From contig NC_080571.1 of NCBI RefSeq assembly GCF_030247185.1, positions 140,397,999-140,461,998 of the forward strand: a stretch of DNA of 64,000 nucleotides, in the 5' to 3' direction. The DNA is from Malaya genurostris. Its lineage: Eukaryota; Arthropoda; Insecta; Diptera; Culicidae. Shown one piece after another: positions 9,681 through 21,250 of this stretch; position 1 is the stretch's first letter, and each line of letters starts with the position of its first letter. The translations under genes were made by a program, and so were the position numbers. The notes under the pieces were generated by a model that had not been told where the DNA came from, did not search any database, and saw only the letters and a list, made by a program, of their open reading frames with translations.

Positions 9681-10830
9681 AACGACCGAAATTAGCTCTG
9701 CGCCTAATTCGTATTACTGTTTTTGAATTAGTTGATTCTAACAACAAAATTTCCAAAATAACTATAAAATTAGTTAAAATGTAGAATTTACTGTGCTGAA
9801 AAAAACTCTTATTTTTAGAGAATGTGTTTAGTTGGCGAATATTCTGGACACAAACCAGCAATATTTCAATCCAACACGAAATTCTCATTGACAACTAATT
9901 TCGTTATTAAAATCAGAAACTTTGATTCTATTTATCTATCACCGTCATTACTGAAGGACAGCAGTGTCAAAGCAAAACAATCCATTAAAAAGCTAAAAGG
10001 GACAGTCTTGTTGAAACTGCTCGCAAATTGTTTAGATGTTTTTCGCATGTGTTACGATATATCCCTATATAATTTTCTGAACCGATATGTAAAAATGACG
10101 TAAACTGTTAGTGGAAAGTGTATTTATTCAGAATTTGTGCGCACTTGAAGCGATTGTGCGTAATAATGTTTTTACGCGGAGCAGTGATGTGAATTTCGAA
10201 TGTTTCACTCTAATTGTGATGAAGTTTTTTTGTATCTTCAAACCTTCCGAGCTGCGCCGTCCGGTGTACTATTTGTATTCGGTTTTTGTTTTCCGAGTGC
10301 TCAAAGTTTTCAGTGAGAATGAAGAAAACAGTGATTTAGAAGAAAAAAATTCAAAAAGATGTTTACGTTTCGTTTATGTCTTTTTCTCCAACACAACATC
10401 GTATTTATACCTGCCAATATAGAAAAGACAACCGCGTCTGAATTTTTTTCGGCAGTAGTGTGCCATCTAGTGGCTAGTAGTCATTAAGGTGTTACCGTTT
10501 CGGTGACAGGGCGCCATATAGCTGCAGATTGCAGAAGCCAATTCAACCATTCATATTGGTTGAAAACAACATTATATTTCTTTAATTCAACTAAAAAATT
10601 AGTTGACTGGATATGAAGTGTGCCTTAGCTAAGAAATGACAGTACGTTTAATTTGTGAATTCAACTAAAAAAAATAGTCATTTCAACAAATATTTTATTA
10701 TTATTAAGGGAATGAGAATAAAAAATCTAAATCAGCAAAAGTAAGATTTTTTTAGTTGTCTCAAAAAATAACTAACTAAAATCAGCAAATCAACTAAATT
10801 TTTCGCGAAAATGCTGATTTCGGTCGTTCC
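9679..10830. mobile_element. TIR DNA element (1.15 kb) inserted in Gypsy RNase H
   Basis: The ends are inverted copies of each other: 'ggaacgaccgaaattagc' at 9679-9696 and the reverse complement of 'ggaacgaccgaaatcagc' at 10813-10830, 17 of 18 bases matching. Subterminal 'tagttga'/'tcaacta' motifs recur on both sides. The insert splits RNase H between '...YAIGH' and 'VEQYSR'. Open frames inside (up to about 100 codons at 9822 and 10111) have no recognisable transposase, so it is probably non-autonomous. Target-site duplication is not clear: the flanks 'acatgg' and 'ccgtgg' match only in part. Superfamily undetermined. Confidence 0.75.
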
Positions 10831-11232
10831 GTGGAGCAGTACTCTAGAATGAAAAATCGATCGATAGGCCCATTTCATATGCAAGGTCTAGTAGGTGCTG
10901 AAAGAAAGTACCATACGATTGAAAAAGAACTGTTAGCCATCGTATAGGCAGTGAACCGTTTTAAACATTTGATTTATAATCAGAAATTTATTGTATACAC
11001 GGATCATAGACCGTTGATTTCAATATGGTATTTAAAAGAAACTTCGCCTACGCTAACGCGTATACGTCTGAAACTACAAGGATTAGTAATGGACATTCGC
11101 TATAAACAAGGCAAAGACAATGTTGTGGCAGATTTTTTATCGAGACTGCCCGAACAGGCCAAGTCCTTACACCCTATATCAGTAGTCACTAGACAACAAA
11201 AGCGTCAACAGCAGCAAGCAGAAAAAAATTAA
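10831..11232 (+). pseudogene. Gypsy RNase H, C-terminal part
   Basis: RNase H resumes after the insertion with 'VEQYSRMKNR', 'AERKYHTIEKELLAIV', a TAG stop, then 'FIVYTDHRPLISI' and 'QGKDNVVADFLSRLP'. These are the conserved tail of the Ty3/Gypsy RNase H, which degrades the RNA strand during reverse transcription. It then runs into a Gln-rich stretch and a stop at 11232. Confidence 0.85.
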
Positions 11233-11640
11233 CTTGCAAGCCGAAGGACGCGGAAGGTAAAACAGACCCCGCCAGACAACTCACAGATGAGTCTGGACGA
11301 TTTACGCTACTTAAAAACAAACAAAAGTCAGATTGAAGTCCGCACATGGACGGATTAGAAAACATAGACTTTGGATGGGACGAAAAGGAAGATTTTGGAG
11401 CACTCTCGTACTTCGTAGAATATGAAATAAGCATGAATAATAATGACATCAAGTTTGATCTGCTGAAATTTTCAAAACATAAAGCTAGTGAAATCGAATT
11501 TGGCGGTAGTAGTAAACAGTAGATCAGCGTATAAACAAATAGCCGAAACGGTAGACCTACCACACGGTTTGAAGAACTATCTGAATGAAAGAGTTTTCGC
11601 AATTACATAACGCGAAATATGAGGATTGGTTCTAAACGGC
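11233..11640 (+). other. Gypsy pol spacer between RNase H and integrase
   Basis: Frame-broken sequence linking the two enzymes. Partly readable pieces ('YKQIAETVDLPHGLKNYL') belong to the pol tether, but no catalytic motif is visible. Confidence 0.4.
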
Positions 11641-12813
11641 TCGAGTAGATCAATAACCGACACAAGAATTCTAATAGATGTAGTAGTAGATGCATTCACT
11701 AACTGCCCTGCAGACATGAAAAATGCAAAGAATATTCAAATTATTTCTTTTCGAAACATGCAGAAAACCCCTGAGCGCCGAGAAATTTGATAAAATTTTC
11801 ACACTATACGCACCGAAAAAAAGGATGTGGGTGCCAGAAAAAGACCGCAAAACTGTATTGAAAGAATTCGACGATGCTTCTCTAGGTGAACATGTTGGAA
11901 GCAAACGAATGTTGAAAAGAATGAGTCCGCTATTCCATTGGACTAATATACGAAAAGATATTGAAAATTATGTTAAACAATGCAACTCGTGCCAGAAAAA
12001 TAAAATCGGTCGATCGAACAAAACTCCAATGAAAATTACAACGACATCGTCCGAACCATTCGAGAAATTGTATATGGACAAAGTAGGATTACCCGAGCCA
12101 GAATGGGCTAACAGACACGGACTTGTTAAACAAGATGACCTGACTACTGACTAGATATTTAATTGTATCACCGATGGAAAATCAGGAAAGTGCCACAGTC
12201 GCGCATACATTCGTAAATAATTATATATGTAAATATGAGACACCCGCCGAATTAGTAACCGATAATGTAACCAACATTGTTAGTTCTCGTATGAAAAATG
12301 TATGTGAAATTTTAAAAATTAATAATATTACCACTAGTACATATCATCCACAACCAAACCTGGTGGAACGTTCGAATAGGGGATTGAAAACCTATCTACG
12401 ACAATACGTAGGTAACGAACCGAAAACAAATATAATACAACGGTAAATTCTTCAACGGGTTATACACCGTTTGAGTTTTTATACGGAAGACGGGCGATCA
12501 TTCCAAACTCCGTTCACAATGATGGTCTCTACTATGAAGACTACGTTAATGAAATGAAGCTCGGGAGAATCTAATTGTGTCTAAACAAAAGTGGAAAGAA
12601 TTGTATGATAAAAACTCCAACCAATGGCAACCAATGTGCGTAGACTTGGTGCTAGTAAAGGCCAATCCCACAGGCGCAGGACAAAAATTACAATCACTCT
12701 GGAGAGGACCATATGAAGTAGTCGCTCTCCATAGCGAGCAAACAACAACCATAAAAAATGAGAATAGATTAGAAAAGGTTCACAATAACCGATTGAAAAA
12801 CTATACGGATTGA
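11641..12813 (+). pseudogene. Gypsy integrase
   Basis: The integrase inserts the DNA copy into the genome. Domains in order: the N-terminal HHCC zinc-binding region ('GEHVGSKRMLKRM', 'FHWTNIRKDIENYVKQCNSC'); the catalytic core with 'LYMDKVGLPEPE' (first Asp), 'LVTDNVTNIVSS' (second Asp) and 'HPQPNLVERSNRG' (Glu); and a C-terminal GPY/F-like part ('VLVKANPTGAGQKL', 'WRGPYEVVALHS', 'VHNNRLKNY'). A stop at about 12152, a frame change near 12446 and another before 12577 break it. The order PR-RT-RH-IN is that of Ty3/Gypsy, not Copia. Confidence 0.87.
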
Positions 12814-13334
12814 AAAACTGAATTTTTTTTATAGAATATTGAGATAATTAAGAAATTGTCAAAGAAACATTAGAAAAGTAATGACAAGGTTCAAAATGTA
12901 TATGAAGTAATATATGAAAATAAACATATGGTAATCAGAGATATGAAAATAAACATATGGTTCATAGGCAAACTAAATAAAAAGAAGTAATCAGAGTTTC
13001 AAGGGAAAACTAAATAAAAATAAGAAATATTAAAAAGAGGAGCCAGCCAACACTAGATATGAGAACTGGAGAACTGGATATGGTAAAAACATGGAAAATA
13101 TACCAATAAGGGAAAAATATCAGCGAAATATGTTAAGTTGGCAATAAACATATGTTTTACGATGTTACTGGATAAGAAAGTACAAGTCAATAAGGAAAGA
13201 ATTTATTCTTATGCAATGAAACGAACACAATCAAAACAAATGGACATAAAACGGAAAAACAAAAATAAGGTGAAATTGATTATTATTATCAGACAAATTG
13301 GAAATATGATAAAGAAACATCCTTAATGTAATTT
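12814..13334 (+). other. A-rich 3' region of the Gypsy element
   Basis: After the integrase the sequence is A/G-rich with repeated short phrases ('tatgaaaataaacatatgg' twice, near 12912 and 12942). No envelope-like ORF is visible. Confidence 0.4.
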
Positions 13335-13985
13335 CTGATTTGACAGAAACATAGTTTTATCCTTCTGTTGAACGAAAATGGTTGTGTATACGCTTGAAGA
13401 ACGCGTAAAAATAGTCTGGGCTTGCGATCAGCTTGAAGAAGACGCCGATTTTTGCCAAAAATCATTTTCTCGGATGAGGCACATTTTCATCTCGGCGGGT
13501 ATGTTAATAATCAAAATTGTCGCATCTGGGGGACGGAAAACCCGCACGTTATCATGGGGAAGCCGATGCATGCTCAGAGAGTGACGGTTTGGTGCGGATT
13601 TTGGTCTGGCGACATCATTGGCCATTTTTCTTAGAAAATGACCTAACGGTCAATGGCGAGCGCTACCGCGCCATGATTAGCGATTGGTTCTTCCTGTTAC
13701 TTGAAGAGGAAGACTTGGACAGCATTTGGTTCCAACAAGACGGCGCTCCGTGCCACACAGCCAACGCTACGATCGATCTTCTGCCACAGTCTTCGAAGAT
13801 CGAACTATCAGTCGAAATTCGGATATCGTTTGGCCGCCTCGGAGCTGTGATTTGACGCCGTTAGACTATTATCTTTGGGGGGCTGTCAATGATAAGTATT
13901 ATGCGGACAAGCCAGAGACAATTCACACCTTGAAGGACAACATCGTGTAGCCATAGCTGATGCATGTTTAAAAAAAGTTACATGG
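13335..13985 (+). pseudogene. mariner-type transposase relic, copy 1 (DD41D-like)
   Basis: The relic starts 'MVVYTLEERVKIV' at 13378. It then loses most of the N-terminal DNA-binding half by an internal deletion and resumes as 'KIIFSDEAHFHLGGYVN', with the first catalytic Asp in 'SDEAHF'. 'CRIWGTENPHV', 'RVTVWCGFWSGDIIG', 'IWFQQDGAPCHTAN' (second Asp) and 'RSCDLTPLDYYLWGAV' (third Asp) follow. The second and third Asp codons are 125 nt apart with one frameshift between them, which gives 41 intervening residues. Several frameshifts and a stop after 'GHFS' kill it. A close relative is at 56533-57310. It lies inside the 3' part of the Gypsy element, so it inserted later. Confidence 0.82.
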
Positions 13986-15214
13986 CGGAGTAGTACAGTA
14001 GATTACATTGTCCGAGAAGTTATATAATGGGGGAAAAAACATATGAAAGAGAAAAAAGAGGAATATTCTTAAAGAAATTCAAACGTTTAATTGAAGTAAT
14101 ACAAAGTGGGAAAACATGACGATTCTAATGATACTAGATGAGTTAGGCAATCAAGATAAAAAAGATAAATTCAACTTATCAACATAGGAATCATGTCATA
14201 CACATCAATACCGTGCTGGTCAGAAGGATAAAATATGTTAAATTGAAGAGGAAGATTATAGATGTGAGAAAAATGTGTTCTTGGGAGGAAGCTATAATGC
14301 CACATATTAAAATGAACTGGGGAAGGTAAACATAATGGCATAGAATACGGAAATAATGTTAAAAATAAGGAGAATTTCTATGTTGAAACAGGAAGGTTTA
14401 TCATTAAATAACATAAAACTGACACTGAAAGGACACTAAAAGCATATGACACTAGTTACGAAGAACGGATGGACAAGAAAAGGATAAGACACAAGCGAAC
14501 AGACGATCAAAACGACACTGGACGGCATATAATTTCTTTCTAATGTATGCATTTATGCAATCATCTTAGTATGAGTGATTAAGTGTGTGTGGACAAGGGG
14601 ATCGCGACCCTGGAATGAAAAAAAAAAAGAGATGCGTACTATATGAATGAATTGAGGATTTCTTAAGTGCAAATCACGCGCTCAAATTAAGATGTCAATA
14701 AAATACAGATACGACAATATGGACATGTGAAAGTTATGAAAACACAATTAAATAAAGATAGAACAAATAATTAAAATATTATATACCAAAGAATTCATGT
14801 GGGATAAAAAAACATATATATGAAAACTCTTTCACTAAAAATCTAATAAAATTGGAATCCTCAAGAAACAGAGAGATAGGAATTGACAGCATAAAGGGGA
14901 ATAGTTCGGAAACAAAACGAGCACCGTGGGTGATCTAAACATAACAAGATGGAAAAAAATTGTTTGATTGAAGACAACACATTCAGCACGGAATTAGAAT
15001 CTAAGTTACTTTATGGGTTACTGTTATTATTGGGAAAATATCAAAATCCAGACTTAAGAACCAACTCGGGTAGTCGGGGAGAGGAGATGCGGCATGGATA
15101 CTAGACAACCGACCAGTTTAGAACCGATTCCAGTAATAAAACGGAAGGACGACTTCTGAAGCTATGGACCTTAACGAAAAAAAATACATAAACATGAAAA
15201 CTTCTCTGTTAAAG
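13986..15214. other. A-rich sequence, probable Gypsy 3' end
   Basis: There is no gene. The stretch contains 'gtggacaaggggatcgcgac' at about 14590 and a purine-rich 'cggggagaggagatgcggc' at about 15075. The latter could be the polypurine tract that primes plus-strand synthesis and so mark the start of a 3' LTR. No LTR copy to match it was found. Confidence 0.3.
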
Positions 15215-15339
15215 GTAATTCATTCGCTATAACATATAGGCGAATAAATATATCGACATATACACTTAAATGCATTAAAGTTGAAAAAACATAGATTTAA
15301 CTAATAGAAAGAACAAGTATTATAACGAAAACAAAAAGT
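15215..15339. repeat. copy of the 190-305 repeat, split from family A
   Basis: Matches 190-305 ('aggcgaataaatatatcg', 'acttaaatgcatt', 'acatagattt'). In the left copy it continues straight into family A. Here a family D element intervenes, and family A resumes at 16516. Confidence 0.55.
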
Positions 15340-16513
15340 ACAGGTGTGTGATGTCAGAGACATAACTGGATGTCGTGAATACGAATATGACACGCTTTAT
15401 TTATGCTTCCGAATTCGAATTGGTGACTGATCGATTGTTTGAATTGTGCTACTTTCCCCTCTTTCATTACTAGAAATTTAAACGATCCGCCTAGACTAAA
15501 TTACAGATTAGTTACATTAAACATTCTGAAACGCAATTAAATATTATGAAATAAGCAGTATAGTTCTTTAAAATAAAATAATGGTGGCTCTGAAAAGAAC
15601 TTTTTATGAAAGCGTTCGTGATAGTAAGTGACAAGTTGAGTTAGTTCAGCACGCAGGCTATGAATTCTAAACCCATATTCCGAAACTAAGCTCTGAAACT
15701 TGAAGACGATTTTTCGCCATGACCACCAGAATGGGTTGTATAGAGTACAGTAAAGTAAAATTCCGCATAATTCTTTAGGAGTAGTATTATGGTTCTAAAA
15801 AGAACCGAATAGAAGAAGTCTGGAATAAAGAACTGAACCCTGAGTTCAAGAACTAGATTTAGAACCAATAACAGACTCAGAATCCAGTTTCAATTCTAGA
15901 ACTGCAATTTCGAAACTCGAAATCGAAATCAGTTCCGGAATAACATACAGTTCCAGAATCCAGTTTCAGCACACAGGCTCTGAATTCTAAACCTATATTG
16001 CGAAACAAAAATCTGAAACTAGAGCTTCTCGTTACGACTACCGAAAAGCAAATGAGAGTTACGACCTGAGCGTTTGAGGTTTAAACCACGCAGAAGGTGC
16101 ACTCTCCGTCGCTGCTGGTTGAAGATTTAACTCCCACGACGTCTGCTTCCATCGAACGCACGAAAAGAAATGATCGATTTTCACCACGGTTCCCCTTTTA
16201 TACGCATTCAATTGAAAATATGTGCCGGACTACCTCAAAATCGTCGTCCTCGAGCGAAAAACCCAAGCGAAAGTAAAGAGTTTTCCGCATTGTTTTCAAA
16301 TTTTGAGAAAATTTAATTTTTGTGTTGTTTGTGGTTGTCTCACACTGTTCGAAATATTATCCTAAATTCCTGATCATATTTTTAATGAAATAGTGAAAGA
16401 ATTATGTTGCTGCCATTAATACAAGTCGAGATATTCACGATTAAGTTCTGCCCATTCTTCCATATGGCTAATTTTGAAAAGGCACCCCATAGTAAAGTAA
16501 GTCGTATTCACGA
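15340..16513. repeat. family D repeat element, copy 1
   Basis: A 1.17-kb unit that is repeated, with a longer interior, at 19243-21059. It begins 'tacaggtgtgtgatgtcaga' and 'gtcgtgaatacga', and ends '...gtcgtattcacga', so the ends carry a 13-bp inverted motif. The flanks 'caaaaag' on both sides may be a target duplication. The interior holds 'tctgaattctaaac...' short repeats and one unit of the minisatellite that is expanded sevenfold in copy 2. No ORF has recognisable homology. It is probably a non-autonomous DNA element. Confidence 0.6.
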
Positions 16514-16514
16514 C
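16426..16514 (-). repeat. 'MG(C/R)LF' terminal module, copy 1
   Basis: Read on the minus strand, this is 'gtcgtgaatacgacttac', then 'tttactatggggtgcctttt', then a segment that could encode 'MGCLFKISHMEEWAELNREY'. The same module, on either strand, occurs at 17919-17987, 20971-21059, 32247-32320, 44971-45055 and 47728-47812. A shortened form lies at 43509-43540 and 44616-44660. Confidence 0.6.
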
Positions 16515-17918
16515 AAAAAGAATATGATGCACAATGCAATTATGAAAAAATACGTGTGGTAAAATAATAATAATAACAATCATAGAATATAAAATAGATG
16601 ACATTAGAGGAACAGAGTTCTACAAAATGACTAGGAGTTTTTTTTTTACAATTTATAGTCCCAAACTGTGCGTGTGCCCGAAAATAGTCGTGGCAGAAGG
16701 AAGGATGTCGGTAGCTTAGCCAAGCTACCTAAGAGAACGAGAGGGTGTGGTCGGATGCGGTGGCAGGTTGAAGACAAAGGGAACCGTGGAACCACCAAGA
16801 TATCAGAAGGAAGAACAGCAGAGTTAAAAAATCGGGACAGAAAATTTTACGAAGACTTAGTGTAAGTAAACGCAATCAACACAGTTAAAAATGACTTGCG
16901 TGGTATGCCACAACGTTACGAATTGCTACCTCATTTTTTACTCAGTGAGCATCGCCAAGCTCAACTAACAAAACATATGAAAATCGAAGTTTATTAATAC
17001 GTGAAAAACTAAAACATTACGGACAAAACAACCACGAAATCAAATGAAATACATGAAAAGCCGCTAAGAGCCTCAACACATTTTACACAACGAACAAGCT
17101 TCATCACCGGCAGTAATCCCAATGATACCCAAAACGAAAATGAGACAACTAATTCGAAACTATGGTCCATAAACCAGATGACTAATCAACGAGAAGATCT
17201 AATACGAATCACCAACACAGAGTAACGAGCTATTAGGAATGAAAACGACGCGGTACCCAGATACCGAGACTAGCAACCATTCGATCACTCCACAGATAAA
17301 GCAACGATAGGAGCATACCATGGAACAGGAAGGCGTCAACGGAGAACACACATGAGGACCACCATAAGATTCGGAAATTTTGTTCACGTATAGCGAAAAC
17401 TAAACAAAAAATCCCATTTGTAAATAAGTTGGGCAACAGTAATTAGAAACACAGAAATTTGTGACCCGACTACAAACCTTATCGTTATAAACCAAAGCAT
17501 TCGACTTGATGTTTACCCTTCAGTTAAGGGGCATGCAGCGCCCTTCGCAAATTTTCCATTGAATTTACTAGTATTGTAGAAGTGGTGAAGGAAACTCATC
17601 AAGCAAACCCTCATATCAGCGTAACCGCAACCGTGATGTAGAAAACTTTGTTATAGAAACATGGACATTTCCGAGCATTAGTCAACGCAACGATGTTGTA
17701 GAAACAAAGTCATTTTCACGGACACTGGTCACTGCCACTGGCATAGTGACAGTAGTCTCGGCTTTTAGTAGAACTTCGGGAGAAAGTCGGATGAACTTTC
17801 TACTTAAAATCGCAGCTAGCAGTAGCTTAGCTTGTAATAAAATCTTCAGGCTCCACCGGAAAGTAAATGTTAGGAGCTTAGAAACCCATAGTTGGGAAGG
17901 GTTCGTCAGTGAGTCAGC
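16446..17918 (+). repeat. family A copy 2, first unit of a 1,473-bp tandem duplication
   Basis: Bases from 'ttctgcccattcttcc' at 16446 recur at 17919, an exact offset of 1,473, and the two units stay nearly identical for about 1.1 kb. The body is family A: 'gtagcttagccaagctacc' at about 16711, and 'gtttacccttcag' at about 17511. Small open frames on both strands are shared by the two units only because the DNA is duplicated. I see no protein family. Confidence 0.8.
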
Positions 17919-19016
17919 TTCTGCCCATTCTTCCATATGGCTAATTTTGAAAAGGCACCCCATAGTAAAGTAAGTCGTATTCACGACAAAATGAATATGA
18001 TGCACAATGCAATTATGAAAAAATACGTGTGTTAAAATAATAATAATAACAATCATAGAATAGAAAATAGATTACATAAGAGGAACAGAGTTATACAAAA
18101 TGACTAGGAGTTTTTTTTTTACAATTTATAGTCCCAAACTGTGCGTGTGCCCGAAAATAGTCGTGGCAGAAGGAAGGATGTCGGTAGCTTAGCCAAGCTA
18201 CCTAAGAGAACGAGAGGGTGTGGTCGGATGCGGTGGCAGGTTGAAGACAAAGGGAACCGTGGAACCACCAAGATATCAGAAGGAAGAACAGCAGAGTTAA
18301 AAAATCGGGACAGAAAATTTTACGTAGACTTAGTGTAAGTAAACGCAATCAACACAGTTAAAAATGACTTGCGTGGTATGCCACAACGTTACAAATTGCT
18401 ACCTCATTTTTTACTCAGTGAGCATCGCCAAGCTCAACTAACAAAACATATGAAAATCGAAGTTTATTAATACGTGAAAAACTAAAACATTACGGACAAA
18501 ACAACCACGAAATCAAATGAAACACATGAAAAGCCGCTAAGAGCCTCAACACATTTTACACAACGAACAAGCTTCATCACCGGCAGTAATCCCAATGATA
18601 CCCAAAACGAAAATGAGACAACTAATTCGAAACTATGGTTCATAAACCGGATGACTAATCAACGAGAAGATCTAATACGAATCACCAACACAGAAGAACG
18701 AGCTATTAGGAATGAAAACGACGCGGTACCCAGATACCGAGACTAGCAACCCTTCGATCACTCCACAGATAAAGCAACGATAAGAGCATACCATGGAACA
18801 GTAAGGCGTCAAAGAAGAACACACATGAGGACCACCGTAAGATTCGGAAATTTTGTTCACGTATAGCGAAAACTAAACAAAAAATCCCATTTGTAAATAA
18901 GTTGGCCAACAGTAATTAGAAACACAGAAATTTGTGACCCGACTACAAACCTTATCGTTATAAACCAACGCATTCGACTTGATGTTTACCCTTCAGTTAA
19001 GGGGGCATTCAGCGCT
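17919..19016 (+). repeat. family A copy 3, second unit of the tandem duplication
   Basis: Near-identical to 16446-17542. Homology stops at about 19016 ('ggcattcagcgct'), where unit 1 goes on as 'gcagcgcccttcgcaaat'. The unit begins with the 'MG(C/R)LF' module at 17919-17987 (minus strand). Confidence 0.8.
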
Positions 19017-19242
19017 AAAATCTAAATAAATATATAAAAAATAAAAGTCCGTCAATCAGTAAATCAGTTTTCAGAGAGTCGCAAGTGACGGTCATAGTTT
19101 AGAGCGTAGTCAGTGAAATTTTAGGACGAAATGAAAATAATATTCACTATGCGATTAACACTAAAAAGAAAAAGGTCGTTCTCGTGTTGATAATCGTTTT
19201 TCAAGTAGTTCCATTCCGTGTACAACATCGTTGTAGAAAAAA
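19017..19242. other. junction sequence, nothing recognised
   Basis: About 225 bp between the end of the tandem duplication and the second family D element. It is A-rich with no coding signal. Confidence 0.4.
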
Positions 19243-21059
19243 GTACGGCTGTGTAATGTCAGAGACTTAACTGGATGTCGTGAATACGAATATGACACGC
19301 TTTATTTATGCTTCCGAATTCGAATTGGTAGTTGATCGATTGTTTGAATTGTGCAACTTTCCCATCTTTCATTACTAGAAATTTAAACGATGCGCCTAGA
19401 CTAAATTACAGATTAGTTACATTAAACTTTCTGAAACGCAATTAAATATTATGAAATAAGCAGTATAGTTCTTTAAAATAAAATAATGGTGGTTCGTTCG
19501 TGATGAAGAGTGACGAGTTGAGTTAGTTCAGCACGCCGACTCTGAATTCAAAACCCATATTCCGAAACTAAGCTCTGATACTTGAAGACCGCCATGACTA
19601 CCAGAATGGGTTGTACAGAGTACAGTAAAGTAAATTTCCGCATAATTCTTTAGGGGTATTATTATGGTTCTGAAAAGAACCGAATAGAAGAAGTCTGAAA
19701 TAAAGAACTCTACCCTGAGTTCAAGAACTAAATTTAGAACCAATAACAGACTCAGAATCCAGTTTGAGTTCTAGAACTGCAATTTCGAAATCGAAATTAG
19801 TTCCGGAATATATTTCCAGAATCCAGTTTCAGCACGCAGGCTCTGAATACAAAACCTATATTGCGGAACTAATATCTGAAATTTGAACTTCTCGTAGCGA
19901 CTACCGAAAAGCAAATGAGAGTTGCGACCTGAGCGATTGAGCTTTCAACCACGCAGAAGGTGTACTCTCCGTCGCTGCCGGTTGATGGATTAACTCTCGC
20001 GATGGCAGTCTTCTCACCTTGATTGCCAGCAAGCGAATGAGAGTAGCTACCTGAGCGTTTGAGGTTTTAACCACGCAGAAGGTGCACTCTCCGTCGCTGC
20101 TGGTTGATGGTTTAACTCTCGCGATGGCAGCGAATGAGAGTTGCTACCTGAGCGTTTGAGGTTTTAACCACGCAGACGGTGCACTCTCCGTCGCTGCTGG
20201 TTGATGGTTCAACTCTCGCGATGGCAGTCTTCTCGCCTTGATGGCCAGCAAGCGAATGAGAGTTGCTACCTGAACGTTTGAGGTTTTAACCACGCAGAAG
20301 GTGCTCTCTCCGTCACTGCTGGTTGATGGTTTAACTCTCGCGATGGCAGTCTTCTCGCCTTGATGGCCAGCAAGCGAATGAGAGTTGCTACCTGAGCGTT
20401 TGAGGTTTTAACCACGCAGAAGGTGATCTCTCCGTCGCTGCTGGTTGATTGTTTAACTCTCGCGATGGCAGCGAATGAGAGTTGCTACCTGAGCGTTTGA
20501 GGTTTTAACCACGCAGAAGGTGCTCTCTCCGTCGCTGCTGGTTGATGGTTTAACTCTCACGATGGCAGTCTTCTCGCCTTGATGGCCAGCAAGCGAATGA
20601 GAGTTGCTACCTGAGCGTTTGAGGTTTTAACCACGCAGAAGGTGCTCTCTCCGTCGCTGCTGGTTGACGGTTTAACTCCCACTACGTCTGCTACCATCGA
20701 ACACACGAAAAGAAATGATCGATTTTCACCACGGTTCCCTTTTTATATGCATTCAGTTGAAGATATGTGTCTGACTACCTCAAAATCGTCGTCCTTGCGC
20801 GAAAAACCCAAGCGAAAGTAAAGAGTTTTCCGGATTATTTTCAAATTTTGAGAAAACTTAATTTTTGAGTTGTTTGTGGTTATCTCACATTGTTCAAACT
20901 ATGATCCTAAATTCCTGATCATATTTTTGATGAAATAGTGAAAGAATTATGTTGCTACCATTAATACAAGTCTAGATATTCACGATTAAGTTCTGCCCAT
21001 TCTTCCATATGGCTAATTTTAAAAAGGCACCCCATAGTAAAGTAAGTCGTATTCACGAC
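19243..21059. repeat. family D repeat element, copy 2 (expanded)
   Basis: Matches 15340-16513 at both ends and through most of the interior, but is about 650 bp longer because of a minisatellite expansion (19911-20690). Start: 'tacggctgtgtaatgtcaga'. End: the 'MG(C/R)LF' module and 'tcgtattcacga'. The segment with 'cgattttcaccacggttcc' and 'caaaatcgtcgtcc' is shared with copy 1 at 16173-16260. Non-coding. Confidence 0.65.
19911..20690 (+). repeat. seven-unit minisatellite with long and short units
   Basis: Units begin 'gcgaatgagagttgctacct' at 19911, 20033, 20130, 20252, 20374, 20471 and 20593. This gives lengths of 122, 97, 122, 122, 97 and 122, and a last unit of about 97. The 25-bp difference is one block beginning 'tcttctcgccttgatgg' that is present or absent as a whole. 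The other family D copy has a single unit at about 16039-16137. Confidence 0.9.
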
Positions 21060-21069
21060 AAAAAAAAAC

Positions 21070-21250
21070 CCGTTCAATGTGGCTGATAGAAAATCATGAA
21101 AACAGTTTTGCATAGTGATAACGAAAGAATCCGCTAAATGTGGCTGACAGAAAAGCATGAAAACAGTTTTGCATAGTGATAAGAAAAGAATCCGCTAAAT
21201 GTGGCTGACAGAAAAGCATGAAAGCAGTTTTAGAATAGTGATAAATAAAA
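21070..21250 (+). repeat. three tandem 61-bp units
   Basis: 'aatgtggctga(t/c)agaaaa' followed by 'catgaaa(a/g)cagtttt' repeats at 21070, 21131 and 21192. Units 1 and 2 differ by a few bases; unit 3 decays at its end. It directly follows family D copy 2. Confidence 0.85.

Noticed and set aside
12814..15214. Envelope gene of an insect endogenous retrovirus
   Set aside because: No long frame with signal peptide, furin-like site or membrane anchor is visible after the integrase. Only A-rich sequence and a mariner relic.
5308..15214. Matching LTR pair for the Gypsy element
   Set aside because: I could not find two similar sequences flanking the coding region. The 5' and 3' candidates rest on position and a purine tract only.
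16668..18338. Conserved-looking small ORFs in family A copies 2 and 3
   Set aside because: They are alike only because the DNA was duplicated. The third copy (469-684) does not keep the frame and no domain is seen.
19911..20690. CRISPR-like array
   Set aside because: The units are contiguous 97- or 122-bp repeats with no unique spacers, in a eukaryotic setting.
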